A DNA stretch of 11,361 nucleotides from Methanomassiliicoccales archaeon PtaU1.Bin030 (GTDB lineage Archaea > Thermoplasmatota > Thermoplasmata > Methanomassiliicoccales > Methanomassiliicoccaceae), in the NCBI GenBank assembly GCA_002067635.1, contig MVRB01000086.1:1-11361 (forward strand), given 5' to 3'. The notes under the pieces were generated by a model that saw only the letters and a program-made list of their open reading frames with translations, was not told the DNA's origin and did not search any database. The position numbers were made by a program, and so were the translations under genes. Numbering within the stretch: position 1 is the first letter of the stretch; each line of letters starts with the position of its first letter. Below, piece after piece: positions 1-5,848 of this stretch.

Positions 1-342
1 ATGCATATGGCATGGGTCCGCTACGTTTGCGGACGACTGAAGAGCGACTACCGATATTCGATCGACATCGTTTACAACAACTTCCCATGGCCCGACCCAA
101 CCGACAAGCAAAGAGCGGCAATCGAAAACGCGGCCTTTGGGGTTCTGGAGGCCCGGAAACTGTTCCCCAAGGCCACCCTTGCCGATCTCTACGACCCGCT
201 GACCATGCCCCCCGAACTGCTTCGAGCACATAGCAAACTAGATGTCGAGGTAGAGAAGGCTTATGGCAAGAGGTTTACCTCTGATGGAGAGAGAGTGGCG
301 TTCCTATTCGAGAGATATTTGGAGATGGTAAGCAAGAACTAA
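1..342 (+). CDS. MmeI-like class I DNA methyltransferase / type IIG restriction enzyme, C-terminal fragment (5' end outside window)
   Basis: These 113 residues match the C-terminal end of the large MmeI-type proteins, which join an adenine-N6 DNA methyltransferase, a target-recognition domain and sometimes a nuclease on one chain. Recognisable pieces are CGRLKSDYRYS (about residues 10-20), the very typical YNNFPWPDPT (25-34), then ARKLFPKATLADLYDPLTMP and a final AYGKRFTSDGERVAFLFERY. The catalytic NPPY motif and SAM site would lie upstream and are not visible. The ATG at base 1 is probably an internal methionine, because family members continue well before this point. The gene ends in TAA, followed at once by a T6 run. 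It shares strand and lower GC with the downstream integrase, so it is probably cargo of the same element, used for restriction or self-protection. Whether the full protein carries a nuclease cannot be judged here. Confidence 0.85.
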   Translation: MHMAWVRYVCGRLKSDYRYSIDIVYNNFPWPDPTDKQRAAIENAAFGVLEARKLFPKATLADLYDPLTMPPELLRAHSKLDVEVEKAYGKRFTSDGERVAFLFERYLEMVSKN

Positions 343-391
343 TTTTTTATTATCATCACTTTCAAGCTCTCACAACTCACTCAATTTTTTT
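343..391 (+). terminator. Oligo-T tracts after the methyltransferase gene
   Basis: The methyltransferase stop codon is followed directly by a T6 run (343-348) and then a T7 run (385-391) in an AT-rich stretch without a clear hairpin. Archaeal RNA polymerase commonly terminates at such U-runs, so this is a likely termination zone between the methyltransferase and integrase genes. The rest of the gap (392-475) is AT-rich and holds no convincing gene or promoter. Confidence 0.4.
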
Positions 392-475
392 CACAATTAC
401 TCTTTGTTCAGAATCGCCTACAATATGTGGTCGGTAGTAACATTTTTTTTACTCTTGACTCACAATATTATCTCC

Positions 476-481
476 GGTGAT
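476..481 (+). promoter_or_regulatory. Shine-Dalgarno GGTGAT that sets the integrase start
   Basis: GGTGAT is complementary to the conserved 3' end of archaeal 16S rRNA and lies three bases before the ATG at 485. This favours 485 over the in-frame TTG at 404 and ATG at 425, which have no such site. Confidence 0.6.
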
Positions 482-484
482 GGT

Positions 485-1576
485 ATGAATAAAAGCATAC
501 GATCTCCGCGGTCTAAGAAAAAGAAAGCCACCGTTAGAAAGATTGAGAACTTCGGGCGCTTTCCTTTCGTTACGCTGGCTAATAGGTATCTAGAAGCTAT
601 GCAGGGAGTCCTGGCCGACTCCACCCATAAAGAAATGACAAGGCGGTTAAAACGAATGAACAAGGACCTTATGGCCTTGAAGGAGGACGGAAAGATAAAA
701 TCCTGTAAACCCTACAAACTAACTGATCTGGACTTTTTAGCATATATCAGTTTATTGCGGGCAAGAGGGGTTTCCGACGGCGGCATAGATCACAACCTCG
801 ATGGTCTTGCCGGCCTTCTTAAGTTCATAGGGAACGGAGTTGTTGAACAAGCGAGGGTACGATTTAAACAACACTTCCCTCACAGTCAGCAGCACCGCCT
901 TGACCCCATTGGCGATGAGGATAGGAGGGCTATCATAAAGGCAGCTAATATGGTGCCATCCGAAAAATGGAGACGAATGGAAGCATATGGCATGGCAGTT
1001 CTAACTGTATGTTCAGGCCTACGACCAAAAGAGTTCAAAGTGTCAACAATAGTAGATCTGAACCTATATCGAGGCATGATGCATGTAGAGGAAGTAAAAG
1101 GAAACGGTCGTTATGGGGAGCCCAGGGATGTCAATGTACATCCTGATGGCCGACCATTCTTGAGACGTTATCTCGAAGCGAGGGCTGCAGTTCTAGAGAA
1201 AAATAACCTAGTCTCTAACCTTTTATTTCCTGTAATACCGAATCTTAAGCGGGGAAAGGATTGTGCATTCTCGACATCGGGGACGACGGATTTAAGAGCC
1301 ATTGTAAAGAAGGAAACCGGTGTTGATTTTGATTACAGAGCTTGTCGTCGTACATACGGCCAGGTATGGATTGACCAAGGAGTATCGTTAAATGCGGTAT
1401 CTCGAATGATGGGGCATGCAACAACGAAGACCACGGAGATATATTACGCGCGGATAAAAAACGATGCAGCAATAATGGAAGCCGAAATGGCTTACCACAG
1501 GCATGTACAAGAATGTAATTCTGGTACTACTGTCAAAGTGGGGTACCTTGACCAAGGAGGTGGAAGAACTGGATGA
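485..1576 (+). CDS. Tyrosine recombinase / integrase adjacent to tRNA-Gly
   Basis: A 363-residue site-specific recombinase of the tyrosine integrase family, which cuts and rejoins DNA through a phosphotyrosine intermediate. The N-terminus is strongly basic (SPRSKKKK near residues 7-14) and is followed by a helical core-binding region (about 25-130). The catalytic part runs from about 140 to 325. The first arginine is R180 in CSGLRPKE, and a likely strand-turn lysine is K205 in VKGNGRYGEP. The HxxR box reads R285-A-C-R288, with arginine in place of histidine. H311 lies in MMGHATTK and the nucleophile is probably Y320 in TTEIYYARI. All catalytic positions are present and the gene is uninterrupted, so it is not the SSV type that is split on integration. 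It ends 6 bases from the tRNA-Gly CCA end and is convergent with that tRNA. Its GC content is lower than that of the core genes, consistent with transfer. Start 485 rests on the GGTGAT site. Confidence 0.88.
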   Translation: MNKSIRSPRSKKKKATVRKIENFGRFPFVTLANRYLEAMQGVLADSTHKEMTRRLKRMNKDLMALKEDGKIKSCKPYKLTDLDFLAYISLLRARGVSDGGIDHNLDGLAGLLKFIGNGVVEQARVRFKQHFPHSQQHRLDPIGDEDRRAIIKAANMVPSEKWRRMEAYGMAVLTVCSGLRPKEFKVSTIVDLNLYRGMMHVEEVKGNGRYGEPRDVNVHPDGRPFLRRYLEARAAVLEKNNLVSNLLFPVIPNLKRGKDCAFSTSGTTDLRAIVKKETGVDFDYRACRRTYGQVWIDQGVSLNAVSRMMGHATTKTTEIYYARIKNDAAIMEAEMAYHRHVQECNSGTTVKVGYLDQGGGRTG

Positions 1577-1582
1577 GGGTTC

Positions 1583-1620
1583 TGGTGCGGGCGACGGGAT
1601 TCGAACCCGTGTTCTAACCT
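1583..1620. other. Candidate attachment site: 3' half of tRNA-Gly
   Basis: Tyrosine integrases of archaeal elements usually recombine within the 3' half of a tRNA gene. The T-arm, acceptor 3' strand and CCA of this tRNA-Gly lie here, 6 bases from the integrase stop codon. No second copy of this sequence was found in the window, so the exact crossover and repeat length cannot be set. Confidence 0.4.
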
Positions 1621-1658
1621 TGGCAAGGTTAAGTGATAACCAACTACACTACGCCCGC
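1583..1658 (-). tRNA. tRNA-Gly (anticodon GCC), CCA encoded
   Basis: Read on the - strand the gene folds into a full cloverleaf. The acceptor GCGGGCG pairs with CGCCCGC, the D stem is GUGU/AUCAC-like with AGUUGG in the loop, and the anticodon stem UAACC/GGUUA encloses the loop UUGCCAA, which gives anticodon GCC. The variable loop is GAAC, and the T stem ACGGG/CCCGU encloses UUCGAAU. The discriminator is A, and CCA is encoded (TGG at 1583-1585 on the + strand). There is no intron. It decodes GGC and GGU and is charged by the glycyl-tRNA synthetase encoded about 5.6 kb away. It remains intact at the probable integration site of the left-hand element. Confidence 0.95.
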
Positions 1659-1685
1659 GTGTGCCACTGTGAACAAGCTTCTCCC

Positions 1686-1696
1686 ATTTATATTTT
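1686..1696 (-). promoter_or_regulatory. TATA box for tRNA-Gly
   Basis: On the - strand this reads AAAATATAAAT, preceded by a purine-rich stretch (GTGAGC) that could serve as a BRE. Its centre is about 33 bases before the mature tRNA 5' end, so initiation some 25 bases downstream would fall near 1665 and leave a leader of a few bases for RNase P to remove. Spacing and sequence fit an archaeal tRNA promoter. Confidence 0.6.
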
Positions 1697-1741
1697 GCTC
1701 ACTTTTGTGTTCTCATTATTGGATACTGGAAGGGAGACTGG

Positions 1742-4360
1742 TCATGGGCTGACGGCGATGAGGATGTCCCTCACCTGAAGCGTTTCCACGGCCTTTCCCT
1801 CGATCATGAGCTTCCTCTGTATCTCCACGAAGCTGGGATCGAGCTCGACCTTGCTCCCGTCCAAGAGGACCAGCTCCAGGGCGCCCTTCTCCAGGGCCGC
1901 CGCGGCCTCCTGGGGATCGATCGCCGAAAGGATGTCAAGAACCTCCTTGCCCTTGGTCTTGAACGTCGGACCGACCTTGGACTTCACCGGCTTGATGGCC
2001 ACGACCTTCTGCTCTAGGTCGGCCTCGGTGACGATCTTTAGCTCCTTTGCCCGGGAGGTCTCCAGGATGTCCTTCTCGTAGCCTACCAATGACGGTGCCG
2101 ACGGCCCGATCAGCTCGATCAGGTCCAGCTCCTTGTTGAGAGGAAGCTTCCTCTCCGCCTTCCAGGAGCGGATGGCGCTCACCACGTCCTTCACCAGGTC
2201 CCCGCGGACCTCGTCCTCGTCGGAGAACAGCACCGGCTCCGGCCACGTGGAGACGTGGATGCTCCTGGCCCCGTCCAATGCGCCGAGCCCGTCCTGGTAG
2301 ATGTCCTCGGTGACATGCGGAAGCAGGGGGGCCAGCATCTTGGCGATGCCCAGCGTGATCGTGTAAAGTGTGAAGCGTACGCCGTCATCCCCCTCCCGGG
2401 TCCGGTACTTCACCAGCTCCAGGTAGTGGTCCGCATACTCGTGCCAGGCGAAGTCCTCGACCACTCTCATGGCCTTGTCGAACTGGTAGCCCTCGTAGAA
2501 CTGCGTCGCCTCCCTGACCACCTTGGAGAAGCGGCTCAATATCCACCGGTCCAGGGGCTGGAGCCCGCTCATCTCAGGGCGCTCCTTCACCACCATGTTG
2601 GTGAACTTGCCGATGTTCCACAGCTTGGTGGCCAGCCTCTTGCCGTGGATGACGTCCTTCTCCCGGAAGGCGTTGTCCTCGCCCAGGGCGCAGGTGCAGG
2701 CATAGTAGCGCAGCGCGTCCGCGCCGTACTCCTCGAGGATGGGCACGGGATCGATCACATTGCCCAGGGAGGAGTGCATGGGTGTACCGTCCGGCGCCAT
2801 GATGAACCCGTGGATCATTATGTGGTCCCACGGCCTCCTGTCGGTCATGAGGTAGCACCGCAAGAGGGTGTAGAACGCCCACGTTCTGATAATGTCGTGG
2901 CTCTGGGGCCTCATGGACATGGGGTAAAGGCGGTCGAACAGCTCAGGGTTCCTCTCCCAGTGCGTGTTGAACAGGGGGGAGATGCTGGAGTCCATCCACG
3001 TGTCGAATACGTCCTGGCAGCCGACCAGCTTCCCGCCGCACAGGGGGCAGCGGTCCACGGGGGGCTTGTCCACCGTGGGATCCACGTAGCAGTCCTCCTC
3101 CTTGGCTGGCACGACATAGCCGCAGTCCTCGCACTCCCATACGGGTATCGGAGTAGCAAAGAACCTCTGCCTGGATATGACCCAGTCCCACTGCAGGCTC
3201 TCCACCCAATCCTTCAAGCGCACCTTCATGAACTCCGGGTGCCACTCGACCTCGTCCGCGAGCTTCAGTACCTGTTCCTTGAACTGCATGGTGCGCAGGA
3301 ACCACTGCGGGACCTGCAGGAACTCTATGGGGGTGTGGCACCGCCAGCACCCGCCGACGTTCTGCTTCACATCCTCCTGCTTGATAATCAGCCCAGCGGC
3401 CTTGAGGTCCTCTATGACCGCCTGCTTGGCCTCCTTCACGGAGAGGCCCTGGTACTTTCCGGCTAGGGAGGTCATCTTCCCCTGCTCGTCTATGGCCTTC
3501 TCTAGCGGCAGGTTGTACTTCATCACCCACTCCAGGTCGGTCTTGTCCCCGATGGTACATATCATCACCACGCCGGTACCGAACTGGGGGTCCACCTTGT
3601 CGTCGGCGATGACCTTTATGCCCTTGCCATAAAGGGGCGTCAGCAGCGTCTTCCCCACCAGCGACCCCTTCTCCTTGTCCTCCGGTGACACCGCCACCAG
3701 CTGGCAGGCGCAGATCAGCTCGGGGCGGGTGGTGGCGATGATGACGTCATCCTCCGTTCCCTGCACCCGGAACTTGATGTAGTTCAGCTTGGTGACGTTG
3801 TCCGAGTACTCCACCTCCGCGTCCGCGAGGGCGGTGATGCACGAGGGGCACCAGTTCACAGGGTACGTTCCCTTGTAGACCAGGTCCTTCTTCAGGAGGC
3901 GCAGGAAGGTGATCTGGGTGATGCGGCGGTAGTAGGGGGCGTCGGTCTGGTAGTAGATGGAGGGGTCCATGCTCTCCCCCAGCACCTCGAACTGCCTGGT
4001 CATCTCGTCGATGAAGGAGTTGGCGAACTCCGAGCACAGGTGGATGTACTCCTGCCGGGGCACGGTGAGCTTGGTGATGCTGTGCTTCTTCTCCACCTTG
4101 ACCTCGGTCGGCGTCCCGTTGACGTCGAAGCACAGGGGGAAGAACACATTGTGGCCCCGCATCCTCTTGTAGCGGGCCGCGAAATCGATCAGTGAGTACC
4201 CGGTGGCGTGTCCCAGATGAAGGGAGCCGGACGTGTACCGCGGAGGGTTGTCGATGCTGTATACGGGAGCGGTCGAATTGGGGTCGAACCTGTACAGCTC
4301 CCATTCCTTCCACTTCTGCTGCCACTTCCTCTCGGTCTCTACTGCTTCATACTGCGACAT
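1742..4360 (-). CDS. valS: Valyl-tRNA synthetase (archaeal type)
   Basis: A class I aminoacyl-tRNA synthetase of 872 residues, normal for archaeal ValRS, that charges tRNA-Val with valine in the cytoplasm. The HIGH motif is HLGH (48-51). VNWCPSCITALADAEVEY (168-185) is diagnostic of ValRS. The CP1 editing domain, which removes mischarged threonine, begins near TTRPEL (210-215) and contains GTGVVMICT (261-269). Cys pairs at 338/341, 410/413 and 438/441 probably bind zinc. FDTWMDSS (452-459) precedes the KMSKS position, which reads PMHSS (527-531) and so lacks both lysines of the consensus. The anticodon-binding helical domain and a short C-terminal tail follow. The chosen ATG begins MSQYEAVETERKW, where ValRS homology starts. 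A longer in-frame reading (to 4600) would run into the upstream gene and terminator and is not believed. No Shine-Dalgarno is visible; a TATA-like box at promoter distance suggests a leaderless mRNA. Confidence 0.95.
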   Translation of the reverse strand: MSQYEAVETERKWQQKWKEWELYRFDPNSTAPVYSIDNPPRYTSGSLHLGHATGYSLIDFAARYKRMRGHNVFFPLCFDVNGTPTEVKVEKKHSITKLTVPRQEYIHLCSEFANSFIDEMTRQFEVLGESMDPSIYYQTDAPYYRRITQITFLRLLKKDLVYKGTYPVNWCPSCITALADAEVEYSDNVTKLNYIKFRVQGTEDDVIIATTRPELICACQLVAVSPEDKEKGSLVGKTLLTPLYGKGIKVIADDKVDPQFGTGVVMICTIGDKTDLEWVMKYNLPLEKAIDEQGKMTSLAGKYQGLSVKEAKQAVIEDLKAAGLIIKQEDVKQNVGGCWRCHTPIEFLQVPQWFLRTMQFKEQVLKLADEVEWHPEFMKVRLKDWVESLQWDWVISRQRFFATPIPVWECEDCGYVVPAKEEDCYVDPTVDKPPVDRCPLCGGKLVGCQDVFDTWMDSSISPLFNTHWERNPELFDRLYPMSMRPQSHDIIRTWAFYTLLRCYLMTDRRPWDHIMIHGFIMAPDGTPMHSSLGNVIDPVPILEEYGADALRYYACTCALGEDNAFREKDVIHGKRLATKLWNIGKFTNMVVKERPEMSGLQPLDRWILSRFSKVVREATQFYEGYQFDKAMRVVEDFAWHEYADHYLELVKYRTREGDDGVRFTLYTITLGIAKMLAPLLPHVTEDIYQDGLGALDGARSIHVSTWPEPVLFSDEDEVRGDLVKDVVSAIRSWKAERKLPLNKELDLIELIGPSAPSLVGYEKDILETSRAKELKIVTEADLEQKVVAIKPVKSKVGPTFKTKGKEVLDILSAIDPQEAAAALEKGALELVLLDGSKVELDPSFVEIQRKLMIEGKAVETLQVRDILIAVSP

Positions 4361-4383
4361 GGACGGCAACGGACATGTCCGGT

Positions 4384-4393
4384 ATAGATTAAA
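4384..4393 (-). promoter_or_regulatory. TATA-like box for a leaderless valS transcript
   Basis: On the - strand this reads TTTAATCTAT and occupies about -33 to -24 from the valS ATG. That spacing puts the start of transcription at or very near the start codon, which agrees with the missing Shine-Dalgarno. The upstream gene ends in a terminator (4455-4478), so valS needs its own promoter. Confidence 0.5.
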
Positions 4394-4454
4394 GCATTTG
4401 GCCGAGAGGCGATGCCCTTGGAAAGGAGGTCGGTCCTCTGTTGCTCGATTGGAT

Positions 4455-4478
4455 AAAAAAAGAGGGGTCGCTGCCCCT
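4455..4478 (-). terminator. Hairpin plus T7 terminator after the CBS-HPF gene
   Basis: Just after the TAA stop (4480-4482), the - strand reads AGGGG, a six-base loop CAGCGA, then CCCCT, a C and seven Ts (4455-4461). The five-pair stem is short but GC-rich and immediately precedes the T-run. It should separate this gene from valS. Archaeal termination depends mainly on the U-run, so the hairpin may be helpful rather than essential. Confidence 0.65.
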
Positions 4479-4479
4479 T

Positions 4480-5682
4480 TTATTGATGGTGCCCGATGTT
4501 CTTGGTCCTGCGGCGATGGTCCAGCTTCTGCTCCTTGTGGTCGATCACCCTGCGCTCGAAGGTCTTCATGAGCGTGGACGTCGCCTGCACCAGGTCCCAC
4601 TCGGTGGAGCTGGCGGTGTACAGGCGGTCATCGGTGGTGAGGCGGCCATGTAGGGAGTATTTGTAGTTCAGCCCCTCGTCCTTGTAGGCCGCCACATGGA
4701 GGTCGAACATCACCGGCGTCTCGATCGCGGCTATCTTCTTCATGGAACCCTCGATCTCCGCGACCATCATCTCCTGCGAGAACCTGTCGTCGTCGCTCAG
4801 GCCGGAGATCTGGATGTAGAGCTTGCTCCTCTGACGGAGAGATGCCAGGAGGGCTATGAGGTCATACTTGGTGACGATGCCGAGCAGCTTCCCGAAGTCC
4901 ACCACCGGGAGGGTGGAGATACCCCTATCCAGCATTATCTTCGCCGCTTCGCCCAGGGTCATGTCGGGCCCGGCCACCACCGCCGGTTCCACCGCTACCG
5001 AGCCCACCTTGACCTCGATAGGGACGCTCTCTCCGGCCAGCTCGCCCACCGTCGCCCTGTCGCGCAGATGCCAGTTCGCATGCGAGATGTCCTTGATCCC
5101 CACCACACCTATGATGCGGTCGCGGTCATCGACCACCGGAAGGACCCTCACCTCCATGGCGCTCATGTACCGGACCGCGTCCTTCACGCTCGTGTCCAGC
5201 CTCACCGTCCTTACCTCCTTGGACATCACCTCGCTCACCGGTATGCGCTGCAGCTCCTTCACCTCCTGTATGATCCGCAGCAGTCCCGACCGGGAGACCA
5301 CTCCTATGATGGTCCCGTCCCTGGTCACTGGTAACTCTCTGAAGCCGGAGTTGATCATTATCTCCGCCACCTCAGTTACCGGAGATTGAACTGTGACGTT
5401 CTGCGGTCTCAGGAGCAGCGTCTCGGCCTTGGTCTCTATCGAAACGTTCCTCCTCTTGAGGAGGGTTCCGTAGCTGACCACGCCCATGAGCTTCCCACCG
5501 TCCACGGCGACAGGCATCTCATGCATGTCCAGCTCCCTCATCCTCTTGAGGACCACGTTCACGGTGTCCGAGGGGGAAACGGTCTCAAAATCGGCGTTCA
5601 TGATCTTCTCCAGGCCCTTGGCGTCCACCTCGGCCCGGAGCCTCTCCTGTCTGTTCGCTCCAACCAGTTCCTCGGCTTTCAT
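4480..5682 (-). CDS. Four-CBS protein with C-terminal HPF/RaiA-like ribosome-binding domain (paralogue 1)
   Basis: A soluble 400-residue protein without signal peptide or membrane segment. It carries four CBS motifs (about 22-77, 85-140, 148-200, 225-283), i.e. two Bateman modules, which in known families bind AMP, ATP, SAM or related ligands. Typical CBS cores are visible, such as HEMPVAVDGGKLMGVVS, RELPVTRDGTIIGVVS and STLPVVDFGKLLGIVTKYD. Residues 287-385 look like the hibernation factor HPF/RaiA/S30EA fold: a first strand LYIQISGL, an amphipathic helix, the strands FDLHVAAY, KYSLHGRLTT and RLYTASST, and a last helix ending FERRVIDHKEQK. A basic tail with KLDHR and KNIGH follows. It is nearly gap-free against the neighbour at 5849-7048. 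The start is set by AGGAGG (5688-5693), 5 bases before the ATG. Proposed role, inferred: ligand-controlled ribosome inactivation. The CBS part is certain; the HPF assignment is good but made by eye. Confidence 0.88.
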   Translation of the reverse strand: MKAEELVGANRQERLRAEVDAKGLEKIMNADFETVSPSDTVNVVLKRMRELDMHEMPVAVDGGKLMGVVSYGTLLKRRNVSIETKAETLLLRPQNVTVQSPVTEVAEIMINSGFRELPVTRDGTIIGVVSRSGLLRIIQEVKELQRIPVSEVMSKEVRTVRLDTSVKDAVRYMSAMEVRVLPVVDDRDRIIGVVGIKDISHANWHLRDRATVGELAGESVPIEVKVGSVAVEPAVVAGPDMTLGEAAKIMLDRGISTLPVVDFGKLLGIVTKYDLIALLASLRQRSKLYIQISGLSDDDRFSQEMMVAEIEGSMKKIAAIETPVMFDLHVAAYKDEGLNYKYSLHGRLTTDDRLYTASSTEWDLVQATSTLMKTFERRVIDHKEQKLDHRRRTKNIGHHQ

Positions 5683-5750
5683 AAAATCCTCCTTTCGCCG
5701 GACCGGCGCTCTGACCCTGTCCCCATGGAACGGCGCCGGCCCAAACTCCT

Positions 5751-5758
5751 TATTAAAA
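5751..5758 (-). promoter_or_regulatory. TATA box and BRE for CBS-HPF paralogue 1
   Basis: On the - strand the box reads TTTTAATA and is preceded by GAAACGC, a good purine-rich BRE. Initiation about 25 bases downstream would fall near 5729 and give a leader of roughly 45 bases that includes the AGGAGG Shine-Dalgarno. It lies between the two paralogues, so paralogue 1 can be transcribed independently of paralogue 2. Confidence 0.5.
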
Positions 5759-5848
5759 GCGTTTCCACCAGTATTTATCGTCTGGCCCTTAGCCTACCGA
5801 TCGATCTGAAGTAAAATGGTTTAAAGGGTTTATCAGGGCTAGCTCCCC

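Larger units (their letters stand above)
1..1582. mobile_element. Right end of an element integrated at tRNA-Gly (left end outside window)
   Basis: A complete tyrosine integrase abuts the 3' end of an intact tRNA gene. The region from base 1 to the tRNA is on the opposite strand from every core gene and visibly less GC-rich, and it carries an MmeI-like methyltransferase, which is typical accessory cargo. Together these suggest the end of a provirus or genomic island. The second attachment site, expected to be a copy of the tRNA 3' part, is not within this window, so element size and type are unknown. Confidence 0.55.

Noticed and set aside
404..484. Longer integrase starting at TTG 404 or ATG 425, adding a hydrophobic N-terminus
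   Set aside because: The added residues are encoded by AT-rich non-coding-looking sequence with T-tracts and no Shine-Dalgarno; GGTGAT sits just before ATG 485.
1503..1778. Small + strand frame across the tRNA
   Set aside because: The middle (GDGIRTRV...) is the usual false translation of a tRNA gene read in reverse.
1742..1780. CTGA/GATGA motifs resembling a C/D box sRNA
   Set aside because: They lie inside the valS 3' coding end, box C is imperfect and no paired C'/D' arrangement is convincing.
2255..3466. 403-residue open frame on the + strand opposite valS
   Set aside because: It is antisense to a clear valyl-tRNA synthetase and its Val/His/Leu/Gly-rich product has no recognisable domain; a shadow of GC-rich coding sequence.
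4361..4600. N-terminal extension of valS by 80 residues
   Set aside because: The added part is low-complexity, matches no ValRS N-terminus, runs through a terminator and overlaps the upstream CBS-HPF gene in another frame.
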